In this document: positions 16,410 through 24,402 of the stretch, piece after piece
Numbering within the stretch: the stretch's first letter is position 1
How the letters are laid out: the number at the start of each line of letters is the position of its first letter
Assembly: GCA_019683695.1 (NCBI GenBank)
Contig: JADGHX010000014.1
Location: 1 to 46,421 of the forward strand
Length of the DNA: 46,421 nucleotides
Direction: 5' to 3'
Source of the DNA: Steroidobacteraceae bacterium
Lineage (GTDB): Bacteria > Pseudomonadota > Gammaproteobacteria > Steroidobacterales > Steroidobacteraceae
The notes under the pieces: generated by a model
Seen by the model: the letters and a program-made list of their open reading frames with translations, nothing else
What the model was told of the DNA's origin: nothing
The model's database searches: none
Program-made: the position numbers and the translations under genes

Positions 16410-17867
16410 GTGGAGCTCCTGTTCCTGCTCGGATGCCCGCTGGCCGGGGCGGTTCTCCTCGCGATCTACGGCGCGCGTCAGCACGCGCCGGAACTGAACT
16501 CCGCCATGAGTCTGGTCACGCTGCTCGCGGCGTGCGCGCTCACCGTGCGCGTCGTGAGCGAAGGCCCGCTTCTCATCGCGCAGGAGCAGTTTTTCATCGA
16601 CCCGTTCAACGTGTTCCTGGTCACGTTGACGGCGTTCGTGGGGTTCACCACGTCGCTCTTCTCCCGACCGTACATGCGCGTGGAGATCGAGCACGGGCGC
16701 GTGACGCCGGCACGGCTCCGGCTGTACCACAGCATGTATCAGCTTTTCATGGCGACCATGCTGGTCGCGCTCACGACCAACAACATGGGTCTGCTGTGGG
16801 TGGCCATGGAAGCGGCGACCCTCTCAACGGTGCTGCTGGTCACGCTGTACCGGACTGCGGCGAGTCTCGAAGCGGGGTGGAAGTATTTCATCCTGTGCGG
16901 CGTCGGCATCGCGCAGGCGCTGTTCGGAACCATCCTGCTGTATTTCGCAGCAGAGAAGATCCTTGGCCTCGAAGGTGTGAGCGCCCTGCTCTGGACGCAC
17001 CTGAACGGCGTGAAGGGTCAGCTCGAACCGGTGGTCCTGAGCCTCGCGTTCGTGTTCCTGCTGGTGGGGTACGGCACCAAGGTCGGGCTCGCGCCGCTGC
17101 ACAACTGGCTTCCCGACGCACACGCAGAAGGCCCCACACCCATCTCCGCCGTGCTCTCCGGCCTGCTGCTGAACGTGGCGATCTATGCCATCGTTCGCTG
17201 CAAGGTGCTCGTCGAAGGCTCGCTGAGCTCCGACCTGCCTTCCCGCATGCTCATGGGGTTCGGGCTGCTCTCCGTCGTGCTGGCTGCGTTGTTCCTGTGG
17301 CGGCAGCGCGATGTGAAGAGACTCTTCGCCTACTCTTCCATCGAGCACATGGGCCTCATCGCCTTTGCGTTCGGAATGGGCGGCGCGGTCGCGAACTTCG
17401 CCGCGCTGCTGCACATGACCGTCCATTCCCTTACCAAGTCGGCCATCTTCTTCGCCGTCGGGCACGCCGCGCAGAAGGCGGGCTCGCAGCTCATTGCGGA
17501 TATTCGCGGCCTGATCACACGCAGTCCCACGGTGGGCTGGGGGCTGATGATGGGATCGCTCGCCATCCTCGGCGTGCCGCCGTTCGGTGTGTTTGCGAGC
17601 GAGTTCCTCATCCTCACCACCGCGATGCGCGAACAGCCCTGGGCCACCCCGATTCTGCTCGCCGCGCTGGGCATTGCGTTTGCGGCGATCTTCGGCCGTG
17701 TGCAGCCGATGGTATTCGGTGAGACCACCGCGAAGCGCTTGCCGCACCCGCCTGCGCTACTGCCCGTGTTCACGCATCTCGGGCTCGTGCTGCTGCTGGG
17801 CCTCTACGTTCCGCCGTACCTTGCGGACTGGTATCGAGCGGCCGCCCGCTTGATCGGAGGCGAATGA
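16410..17867 (+). CDS. hyfF: Hydrogenase-4 component F-like antiporter-type subunit
   Basis: The protein has 485 residues and about 14 helices, a second NuoL/M/N-type ion-translocating subunit. 'K-V-G-L-A-P-L-H-N-W-L-P-D-A-H-A-E-G-P-T-P-I-S-A' and 'V-K-R-L-F-A-Y-S-S-I-E-H-M-G' contain the channel Lys and the helix-break motifs. It starts with GTG, GGAGG lies 9 nt upstream, and the start is one base after the hyfE stop. With HyfB it gives the complex two antiporter-like channels. Confidence 0.93.
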   Translation: MELLFLLGCPLAGAVLLAIYGARQHAPELNSAMSLVTLLAACALTVRVVSEGPLLIAQEQFFIDPFNVFLVTLTAFVGFTTSLFSRPYMRVEIEHGRVTPARLRLYHSMYQLFMATMLVALTTNNMGLLWVAMEAATLSTVLLVTLYRTAASLEAGWKYFILCGVGIAQALFGTILLYFAAEKILGLEGVSALLWTHLNGVKGQLEPVVLSLAFVFLLVGYGTKVGLAPLHNWLPDAHAEGPTPISAVLSGLLLNVAIYAIVRCKVLVEGSLSSDLPSRMLMGFGLLSVVLAALFLWRQRDVKRLFAYSSIEHMGLIAFAFGMGGAVANFAALLHMTVHSLTKSAIFFAVGHAAQKAGSQLIADIRGLITRSPTVGWGLMMGSLAILGVPPFGVFASEFLILTTAMREQPWATPILLAALGIAFAAIFGRVQPMVFGETTAKRLPHPPALLPVFTHLGLVLLLGLYVPPYLADWYRAAARLIGGE

Positions 17868-17868
17868 C

Positions 17869-19401
17869 ATGCCACTGCGCGCATGGGACAGCCGCTTCGG
17901 TTCGCTTCCGGGTGCGCCCGGCCTTCAGGCAATACGGGTGTCACGGGAGGAGTGGCGTCCTCTTGCACAGGACCTCTTGGCCGCCCGCTTTCGTCTGCTT
18001 GCGCTTTGGGCAAGTCGCGGAGCGAATTCCGAAGCCATCATTCACGCGGTGTTCTTCGGCGAACGCGGTGCGCTGCTCGTCAGCATGCCCGTCACGCCGG
18101 AGGAGCGCTACGTGGGGCTGGAGGATCTGTTCCCCGCAGCGTCGCGCATGCAGCGGGCCATCGCGGATCTGTCGGGCCTGCACTCCACGGACGAGGATAA
18201 CCGGCCCTGGTTGCGGCACGCATCCTGGCCTGCGGGCTTCCGGCCGCTCGTGGATGCCGAGGTGCCCGCGCTGGCGGAGCCCGTTGCGGACACCTACGCC
18301 TTCGTCAGCGTCGAAGGGGACGGCGTGCATGAAATCCCGGTCGGCCCGATTCACGCGGGAACCATTGAGCCGGGACACTTCCGTTTCTCCGTGGTCGGCG
18401 AGAAGGTGCTGCGGCTCGAGGAGCGTCTCGGCTATGTGCACAAGGGCATCGAGCGGCGCTTCACGGAACTGCCGATCCTCGAAGCCCATCGCCTCGCCGC
18501 GCGCGTATCGGGAGACTCCGCGGTCGCGTTCTCATGGGCCTACTGTCAGGCGCTGGAAGGCATGTCGGGTGTGCAGATCCCGGCACGCGCTGCATGGCTG
18601 CGCGCGCTCGCCCTGGAGCTGGAGCGCATCGCGAATCATCTGGGCGATCTCGGGGCACTGGGAAACGATGCGGGGTTCGCATTCGGCCTCGCACAGTTCT
18701 CGCGACTGAAGGAAGACCTGCTGCGCGCCACTCACGACGCACTCGGCGCGCGGTATCTCATGGGGCTCATCGTGCCGGGCGGCACGCGGCTCGATCTTTC
18801 CGAAGGTGGTGCAGACCGACTCCGGTCCTGCGTGAGGACACTCACGAAACAAGTCTCCGAGCTGCGCGCGATCTACGACGATCACGAAGGCGTGCGGGAC
18901 CGCTTCATCGGCGCGGGCACGGTCGCTCCTCCGTTGGCCACGCGACTCGGGCTCATCGGGCTCGCCGGCCGGGCCAGTGGTCAGGCGCTCGATCTGCGCG
19001 TCGACCTGCCGTGCGAACCCTACACTGAGCTCTCTCCAGTCAAGGTGTGCCACAACGAAGGCGACGTCGCTGCGCGCGTCGCCGTGCGGTTCGACGAAAC
19101 GCTGGAATCCTGCGCACTCGTCGAGCGCATTCTCGCAACGATGCCGGCAGGCGCTCACATCGAGCACGTGCAGGCGCCCGCCGCAGGCTCGCTGGGGATC
19201 GGCCTCATCGAAGGATGGCGCGGACCGGTGCTCATGGCACTGGAAGCCGGAGTCGATGGAAGCATTCGTCGCTGCCACCCACACGATCCCTCGTGGCAGA
19301 ACTGGCCCGTGCTCGAGCACGCCATCATCGACAACATCGTTCCGGACTTTCCGCTCATCAACAAGTCCTTCAACCTGGCCTACAGCGGGCACGATCTCTG
19401 A
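17869..19401 (+). CDS. hyfG: Hydrogenase-like large subunit (NuoC-NuoD fusion) lacking Ni-Fe ligands
   Basis: The protein has 510 residues. Residues ~20-120 are a NuoC-like domain and ~140-510 a NuoD/hydrogenase large-subunit domain, as in HycE/HyfG. Family marks remain: 'V-G-P-I-H-A-G-T-I-E-P-G-H-F-R-F' (158-173) and 'E-K-V-L-R-L-E-E-R-L-G-Y-V-H-K-G'. But the N-terminal Ni motif R-x-C-G-x-C is R212-V-S214-G-D-S217, and the C-terminal D-P-C-x-x-C is N502-L-A504-Y-S-G507. All four nickel cysteines are gone and the protein ends just after, with no peptide to be cleaved. It cannot hold a standard Ni-Fe centre, so it is not an active hydrogenase. This matches energy-converting hydrogenase-related (Ehr) proteins. 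Confidence 0.9.
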   Translation: MPLRAWDSRFGSLPGAPGLQAIRVSREEWRPLAQDLLAARFRLLALWASRGANSEAIIHAVFFGERGALLVSMPVTPEERYVGLEDLFPAASRMQRAIADLSGLHSTDEDNRPWLRHASWPAGFRPLVDAEVPALAEPVADTYAFVSVEGDGVHEIPVGPIHAGTIEPGHFRFSVVGEKVLRLEERLGYVHKGIERRFTELPILEAHRLAARVSGDSAVAFSWAYCQALEGMSGVQIPARAAWLRALALELERIANHLGDLGALGNDAGFAFGLAQFSRLKEDLLRATHDALGARYLMGLIVPGGTRLDLSEGGADRLRSCVRTLTKQVSELRAIYDDHEGVRDRFIGAGTVAPPLATRLGLIGLAGRASGQALDLRVDLPCEPYTELSPVKVCHNEGDVAARVAVRFDETLESCALVERILATMPAGAHIEHVQAPAAGSLGIGLIEGWRGPVLMALEAGVDGSIRRCHPHDPSWQNWPVLEHAIIDNIVPDFPLINKSFNLAYSGHDL

Positions 19402-19422
19402 TCCGCCGCGAAGCGCACTGCC

Positions 19423-19983
19423 ATGCTGAAAACCCTCAAACAGATCGCGTCCATCGGCATCGTCACCGAGCCCGCGCCCCCGGCGGACGAGAGCCTGCGC
19501 GTGCGGGACGCTCTGCAGGAGCAGATCCGCTCGGTGCTCGGCCGCGCGCTGTGCATCCGACATGTTGATGCGGGCTCCTGCAACGGATGCGAGCTCGAGA
19601 TCCACGCGCTCAACAATCCTGTCTACAACCTCGAAGGGCTCGGCATCCGCTTCGTGGCCAGCCCGCGCCACGCGGACATGCTGCTCGTCACCGGGCCGGT
19701 CTCGCGGCACATGGTCGTCGCCCTCCGCCGGGCCTACGACGCGACGCCTGAACCCAAGCTCGTTGTCGCGCTCGGAGACTGCGGCTGCACGGGTGGCATC
19801 TTCGGTGAGAGCTACGCGTCCTGCGGGCGCGTGGCGAACGTGATTCCGGTAGATGTGGCCATCCCCGGGTGCCCGCCTTCGCCGACGCGCATTCTTCAGG
19901 GCATTCTCGCGGCCCTCCACACCTCACGCGCGAGCGCCGCGGGCGCAAGCGAAACGCTCGACAGCCCCGCGCGCCGGGCCTGA
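19423..19983 (+). CDS. hyfI: Hydrogenase-like small subunit (NuoB type) with intact 4Fe-4S site
   Basis: The protein has 186 residues of the NuoB/HyfI/HycG fold. The four cysteines of the proximal (N2-type) 4Fe-4S cluster are present: C53-N-G-C56, G-D-C120-G-C and P-G-C150-P-P. Preserved cluster ligands beside a large subunit without nickel ligands is the remarkable point of the operon. The start ATG follows the hyfG stop by 21 bases. The C-terminal ~20 residues are Ala/Ser-rich and probably disordered. No ferredoxin-like electron carrier subunit (HyfA/HyfH type) is encoded in the operon. Confidence 0.92.
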   Translation: MLKTLKQIASIGIVTEPAPPADESLRVRDALQEQIRSVLGRALCIRHVDAGSCNGCELEIHALNNPVYNLEGLGIRFVASPRHADMLLVTGPVSRHMVVALRRAYDATPEPKLVVALGDCGCTGGIFGESYASCGRVANVIPVDVAIPGCPPSPTRILQGILAALHTSRASAAGASETLDSPARRA

Positions 19984-20018
19984 GAATCGGGCTCATCGCG
20001 TTTTCTCAGGAGGGCACC

Positions 20019-20615
20019 GTGGCGGAGCTGCTCGTTGTCATGGCGCTCGAAATCGAGTCCCAGGGCGTGTTCGAACAGGCGCAGATTCCGGTGCTGTTCA
20101 CAGGCGTGGGCAAGGTGAATGCCGCGCACGCACTCACCCGCAAGCTGGCGCAATACCGGCACGCGGGTCGCCCGATGCCGCACGTCGTGAACTTTGGCAC
20201 GGCCGGAAGCCGCGTGTTCAGCCGTGGGACCGTGGTGGCCTGCCACGCCTTCGTGCAGCTCGACATGGACGTGACGCCGCTCGGCTTCGAAGCCGGTGTC
20301 ACGCCCTTCGATCCCTCGCCCGCGAAGCTCGAATTTCCGCGCACGCTCCCGAACCTTCCACACGGCGTGTGTGGGAGCGCCGACACGTTCGAGACGAGCG
20401 GTCATGCGCCCTCGTGCGACGTGCGCGACATGGAGGCCTACGCGCTCGCAAAGGTCTGCTGGGTGGAGAAAGCGCCCTTCACCTGCGTGAAGTACGTGAC
20501 GGATGGCGCGGATGAAGCGGCGGCAACGGATTGGGAAGCGAATCTGCCGAAGGCGGCAGCCGAGTTCCTGAGAATCTATCGCGAGCTGAGCGCAGTGCCG
20601 GGCACGCGTCCGTGA
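20019..20615 (+). CDS. MTA/SAH-type nucleosidase (phosphorylase superfamily)
   Basis: The protein has 198 residues in the family of 5'-methylthioadenosine/S-adenosylhomocysteine nucleosidases. 'F-T-G-V-G-K-V-N-A-A-H' near residue 27 binds the ribose/phosphate side. 'V-N-F-G-T-A-G' follows, then D137-M-E139-A-Y (the M-E substrate pair) and 'K-Y-V-T-D162-G-A-D' with the catalytic Asp. A GTG with AGGAGG 5 nt upstream is clearly better than the earlier frame-open codons, which overlap hyfI. It follows hyfI by 35 bases and could be read in the same transcript. The reaction would release adenine or another base; the exact substrate is not determined. Confidence 0.85.
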   Translation: MAELLVVMALEIESQGVFEQAQIPVLFTGVGKVNAAHALTRKLAQYRHAGRPMPHVVNFGTAGSRVFSRGTVVACHAFVQLDMDVTPLGFEAGVTPFDPSPAKLEFPRTLPNLPHGVCGSADTFETSGHAPSCDVRDMEAYALAKVCWVEKAPFTCVKYVTDGADEAAATDWEANLPKAAAEFLRIYRELSAVPGTRP

Positions 20616-20958
20616 TCGACGGGCTGTGAAAGTGAGTCTGCCCGAGCGCCGTACCCGCGTGCCCTCGATGATGTGTTTCTGCCGCTCTATCCGAAATCGT
20701 GACCGTCTTTCATTCGCACGCTGACAATAGAGCCTTGGCCGCCCGCGTTATCGGTCATGACTCCGGGGTTCTGGGTGGCGCGTTTCGTGCGACGTTTCGT
20801 TGCGCTTCTGCCTTCGAGTGCGACCCGACATGCGCGCATCATGCGCCGGCATGTCCAAGAGGCGGGGCTGCGCGCTTGCTGTACACAGTCGCTCATCAAT
20901 AGAATCAATTTCGAATTCGGATTCTAATTCTCGATCTGTCGAGCGAGGGGGATTCACG
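20616..20958 (+). promoter_or_regulatory. Intergenic region with sulfatase promoter
   Basis: About 340 bases lie between the nucleosidase stop and the sulfatase start, with no believable gene. Near the right end TTGCTG (20876-20881), an 18-base spacer and TAGAAT (20900-20905) form a good sigma-70-type promoter, in an AT-rich patch unlike its surroundings. A dyad covering the -10 and start point is listed separately. Confidence 0.55.
20901..20925. promoter_or_regulatory. Probable operator dyad over the sulfatase promoter
   Basis: AGAATC (20901-20906) and GATTCT (20920-20925) are inverted around a centre containing the palindrome GAATTC. A second, overlapping dyad GAATT/AATTC spans 20913-20930. 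The site sits on the -10 box and expected transcription start, where a repressor would block RNA polymerase. The nearest regulator gene in the window is the TetR-type gene about 2.7 kb downstream, but I see no matching site in front of that gene. Confidence 0.45.
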
Positions 20959-22350
20959 ATGGGCATCGACTCGGCCACGACCACGCGGCGCTCCTTCCTG
21001 GCAGCGGCGGGCTCGGTGCTCTGCACGGCCCGCGCATTCGGTGCCCTGCCCTCCAGGCGACCGCCGGACGTGCTCTACATCATGGCGGACGATCTCGGCT
21101 GGGCGGATGTTCATTGCTACGGCCGCCTGGATGTGCCCACGCCTCACATCGATGGGCTCGCGGCGGCTGGCATGAAGTTCGACCACGCCTACGCAAACAG
21201 CTGCGTATGCACACCCACGCGCGTCGCGCTGCTCACCGGGCGCTACCAGAATCGTTTTCCCGTAGGGAACGAAGAACCCCTCGGCAAACCCGATGTGGGC
21301 ATCGATCCGGCCACGCCAGGTCTTGCATCGCTTCTCAAGCGTGCCGGGTACCAGACCGTGCTGATCGGCAAGTGGCACCTCGGCATGCCGCTGTCCGTCG
21401 GGCCTCTGAAGCATGGCTACGATCGCTTCTGGGGCATCCGCGGCGGCGGTGTCGACTATTTCACGCACGCCGTGCCCTCCGCCAACGGCGCGCAGCCGGA
21501 TCTCTGGGATGGCGATGTGCGCATCGAGCAGAGCGGTTACCTCACGAACCTGCTGGCGGAACGCGCCGCGCAGGAGGTCGAACGCTGTGCCGCGAGCGAT
21601 GCGCCATTCCTCATCAGCCTGCACTTCACGGCACCGCACTGGCCGTGGGAAACGGAGCAGGACGCGGAGCTCGCCGCACACATCAAGAGCATGATGAACT
21701 TCGACGGCGGCTCGCTCGCGACCTATCAGAGCATGCTCCGCTCGCTCGACAACGGCATCGGCCGGGTACTCGAAGCGCTCGAGCGCAGCGGCCGCGCATC
21801 GAACACGATCGTGGTGTTCACCTCGGACAATGGCGGTGAACGCTTCTCGAGGACCTGGCCCTTCAATGGCATGAAAGGTGAGCTGCTCGAAGGCGGCATC
21901 CGCGTGCCGCTCATCGTGCGGTGGCCGGATCGCGTGCGTGCCGGCTCGCAGAGCAACGAGCTGGCCATGACCATGGACTGGCTGCCCACGTTCCTTGACG
22001 CGGCAGGCGCCAAGCCGGATCCGAGCGCGCCAAGCGATGGCATCAGCCTGCTGCCGGCCTTCGATGGTGGCACGCTGCCCGAGCGCACGCTGTTCTGGCG
22101 CTACAAGGCCAACGACCAGGCTGCGGCGCGCTCCGGCCCCTGGAAGTACCTGCGCATTGGCGGCGATGAGTTCCTCTTCAACGTGGTGGAAGATCCGCAG
22201 GAACGCGCGAATCGCAAAACGCACGAGCCGGAGCGCTTCGAAGCGCTGAAGACCGCGTGGGCCGCCTGGAACCGCACGATGCTCCCCTACACGGCCGGGA
22301 ACCGCTCGTGGGACAACCGGAGCACCGGATCCTTGCCGGACCGCTACTGA
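20959..22350 (+). CDS. Tat-exported formylglycine-dependent sulfatase
   Basis: The protein has 463 residues in the alkaline-phosphatase/sulfatase superfamily. A twin-arginine signal (T-R10-R11-S-F-L-A-A-A-G) directs folded export. Metal-binding Asp pair D44-D45 sits in 'M-A-D-D-L-G-W'. The motif C84-T-P-T-R88 is the C-x-P-x-R site whose Cys becomes formylglycine, followed by 'L-L-T-G-R-Y'. 'G-K-W-H-L-G' and 'F-T-S-D-N-G-G' are further active-site marks. It would hydrolyse a sulfate ester in the periplasm. No formylglycine-generating enzyme lies in the window. GAGGGGGA precedes the ATG by 7 nt. The stop overlaps the convergent oxidoreductase gene by 7 bases. Confidence 0.92.
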   Translation: MGIDSATTTRRSFLAAAGSVLCTARAFGALPSRRPPDVLYIMADDLGWADVHCYGRLDVPTPHIDGLAAAGMKFDHAYANSCVCTPTRVALLTGRYQNRFPVGNEEPLGKPDVGIDPATPGLASLLKRAGYQTVLIGKWHLGMPLSVGPLKHGYDRFWGIRGGGVDYFTHAVPSANGAQPDLWDGDVRIEQSGYLTNLLAERAAQEVERCAASDAPFLISLHFTAPHWPWETEQDAELAAHIKSMMNFDGGSLATYQSMLRSLDNGIGRVLEALERSGRASNTIVVFTSDNGGERFSRTWPFNGMKGELLEGGIRVPLIVRWPDRVRAGSQSNELAMTMDWLPTFLDAAGAKPDPSAPSDGISLLPAFDGGTLPERTLFWRYKANDQAAARSGPWKYLRIGGDEFLFNVVEDPQERANRKTHEPERFEALKTAWAAWNRTMLPYTAGNRSWDNRSTGSLPDRY

Positions 22351-23588
22351 GCGCAGGGCAAGCTCGCGCGAATGCGCTGATTCAGGTCCGCCAGCATCTG
22401 CACCGTACGCTCGGCACCGGCGCGGTCCGGCGTCGTGTCCTCGTTGCCGAAATCCCCAGGCGCGGGGGATTGCAGAACGATGCCGTCCCGGCGGGGCAGC
22501 ATGTATAGCTGATCGTTGTATGCGAGGCCGTACCGGACCTCCGGCTGCGGGATCAGCCTCATGAGCTGGCCCCGCACGGGGATCACGGATTCGTCGCCGA
22601 AGAGCGCGCGGGCACCGTAACCCGTCGCATTGATCACCGTCTTCTCGCGCAGGCGCGCAATGTCTTCGGGTTTCTCGAACTCCCGCGTCTCGATCTCGCC
22701 GCCAGCCGCGAGAAAGTCGGCCATCAGCATGCGCGAGTAGGCACTGATGTTGAAGATCATGTTCGTGTACCGGCGCACGAACGGCACCGGAAACGGATGA
22801 GTGCCCGGTGCGAGCACTTCTCCTCCGGGCATCAGATCGCTCAGGCGACTCTCCAGGTTCGGATAGTCCGGCTCGCCCGCGAACAGGTCGGCACCGAATC
22901 CGTTCCCGTCCCGAAGATAGTACCCGTCGAACCACTCGATGGGATTGCCCGGCAGCCCGAGCAGATGCTGGTACGTGCGAAAGCTGATGCGCGCCATCTC
23001 TTCCCAGCGAGCGACGAGCTCCGGCGTTGCCGCTTCGCGCGTGCAGAAGCGTGAGTTCGGGGACCAGTTGCCGGTGGCGAACGTGGATCGCACGTCGGGG
23101 AAGCGCTCTTTCGCGTAGATGCGCACCTTCATCCCCGCCCGCTGCGCAACGAGCGCCGAGGTGAGCCCGATGACGCCGCAGCCGATCACCGCGATCCTTT
23201 CCTGTCGCGTTTCCTGCACGAGCCGCAGTGCCAGCGTGGCGGAGCCCCATGACAAGGACCAGCCGCTACCGCCGTGACCGTAGTTGTGCACGATGGTCTT
23301 GCGACCCAGCCGCTGCTTTTCGATTCGTGGCCCATGCTCACGGAAGGGGCGCGTGCATACGGTGAGCGCGATGATGCGATCGGGCTGCGCGCGCACGAGT
23401 GGCAGCGGTGTGCGCACGCCATCCACGATGATGGAAGGCTGCACGTGCGCGCACGGCGGAGCGGCCTCCGGTGTGCCGGCGTGCGGTGCTGGAGGCGGAG
23501 CCTTCGTCTCCGCGCCAGAGACGGCGGCCGTCGAGGCGGAGGCCAGCGCGATGCCTGCACTCTTGAGGAAATCACGACGCTGCACCAT
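22344..23588 (-). CDS. FAD oxidoreductase, D-amino-acid-oxidase-like, permuted order
   Basis: The protein has 414 residues with a Tat signal (Q-R4-R5-D-F-L-K-S-A-G). The Rossmann FAD motif 'I-A-V-I-G-C-G-V-I-G-L' is at residues ~132-142, unusually far in. It is preceded at residues ~99-122 by 'V-H-N-Y-G-H-G-G-S-G-W-S-L-S-W-G', a motif that in D-amino-acid oxidases sits at the C-terminus. The protein ends with 'Y-M-L-P-R-R-D-G-I-V-L-Q' and a helix, where ordinary members continue into that motif. So the order looks circularly permuted. It is probably a periplasmic amine or D-amino-acid oxidase. It is 44 bases downstream of the TetR gene on the same strand. Confidence 0.82.
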   Translation of the reverse strand: MVQRRDFLKSAGIALASASTAAVSGAETKAPPPAPHAGTPEAAPPCAHVQPSIIVDGVRTPLPLVRAQPDRIIALTVCTRPFREHGPRIEKQRLGRKTIVHNYGHGGSGWSLSWGSATLALRLVQETRQERIAVIGCGVIGLTSALVAQRAGMKVRIYAKERFPDVRSTFATGNWSPNSRFCTREAATPELVARWEEMARISFRTYQHLLGLPGNPIEWFDGYYLRDGNGFGADLFAGEPDYPNLESRLSDLMPGGEVLAPGTHPFPVPFVRRYTNMIFNISAYSRMLMADFLAAGGEIETREFEKPEDIARLREKTVINATGYGARALFGDESVIPVRGQLMRLIPQPEVRYGLAYNDQLYMLPRRDGIVLQSPAPGDFGNEDTTPDRAGAERTVQMLADLNQRIRASLPCAQ

Positions 23589-23632
23589 TTGAACCCCCGG
23601 TGTCTCGGAATGGAATCTCCGGCCCCGACCGC

Positions 23633-24256
23633 TCACGTCCCGGGCTCTGCCAGCCCTGCGACCAGCCGGAAGGCGCGAATCAGTTCGGCACGCATCACCT
23701 TGTCGTTCGCGGACAGCGGCACGACGCGAACGAGCACGGCATTGTTCACGAAGCCGTTCAGCAGCAACTGCGCCGTGCGGATGCGGCGCCGCTCTTCCGC
23801 CGTGAGCTTCCGGCCAATCCTGCGCTCCTGATGCTGCACGATGTGATCGCACACCTTCAGCCCGATGTCCCGCAACGCCTCCCAGAACTTCGGCTCACTC
23901 GCGCCGCGCACCAGTGCGGCATGCCAGAGCTTGCGCTCGCGGAGCACGAAGCCGAGCACGCTGTTCACCACTTCTGTGGCGAGATCGGCATCCGGCGGCA
24001 GGCTGGCCCAGAACGCTTCCACCTCGCGCGAGCGGCGCTCCACGAATTGCGCGCAAAGCGCCTCGAAAAACGACTCCTTGTCGCCGTAGCGCGCGTAGAA
24101 CGAGCCGATGGACGAGCCCGCAGCTTCCGCAATATCCGTGACGGCCAGCTCACTCCACATGCGCTTCTGCAAAAGACGATTCGCGGCCGCGAGCAGACTG
24201 TCCCGTGTTTCCCGGCTGCGCTCCTGCCTCACGGGCCTCGGTTTCGCGAACTTCAT
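23633..24256 (-). CDS. TetR family transcriptional regulator
   Basis: The protein has 207 residues. The N-terminal helix-turn-helix runs from ~14 to 60: 'R-E-T-R-D-S-L-L-A-A-A' then 'V-T-D-I-A-E-A-A-G-S-S-I-G-S-F-Y-A-R-Y-G-D-K-E-S-F-F', the standard TetR recognition region. The C-terminal domain is all helical and would bind a small ligand and dimerise. It lies between the permease gene (146 bases upstream, same strand) and the oxidoreductase gene (44 bases downstream), so it likely controls uptake and oxidation of some amino compound, possibly also the sulfatase. The ATG opens the basic N-terminal arm. Confidence 0.9.
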   Translation of the reverse strand: MKFAKPRPVRQERSRETRDSLLAAANRLLQKRMWSELAVTDIAEAAGSSIGSFYARYGDKESFFEALCAQFVERRSREVEAFWASLPPDADLATEVVNSVLGFVLRERKLWHAALVRGASEPKFWEALRDIGLKVCDHIVQHQERRIGRKLTAEERRRIRTAQLLLNGFVNNAVLVRVVPLSANDKVMRAELIRAFRLVAGLAEPGT

Positions 24257-24402
24257 GGCGCGGAAGGCGTGGAGGGGCGAACGGGCTGAAAGCGAAGCAT
24301 GGGCTCGCGTGATGGAATACGGCGTCGTGACTGCGCCAGAGCGCGCGGAGGAACGTACAGGATGTGTTGGGCGCAATCAACGCGGAAGGAGCGCCGACGC
24401 GC

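Noticed and set aside
17869-19401. Calling the large subunit an active group 4 hydrogenase or formate hydrogenlyase
   Set aside because: All four nickel-ligand cysteines are absent and no maturation or formate dehydrogenase genes accompany it.
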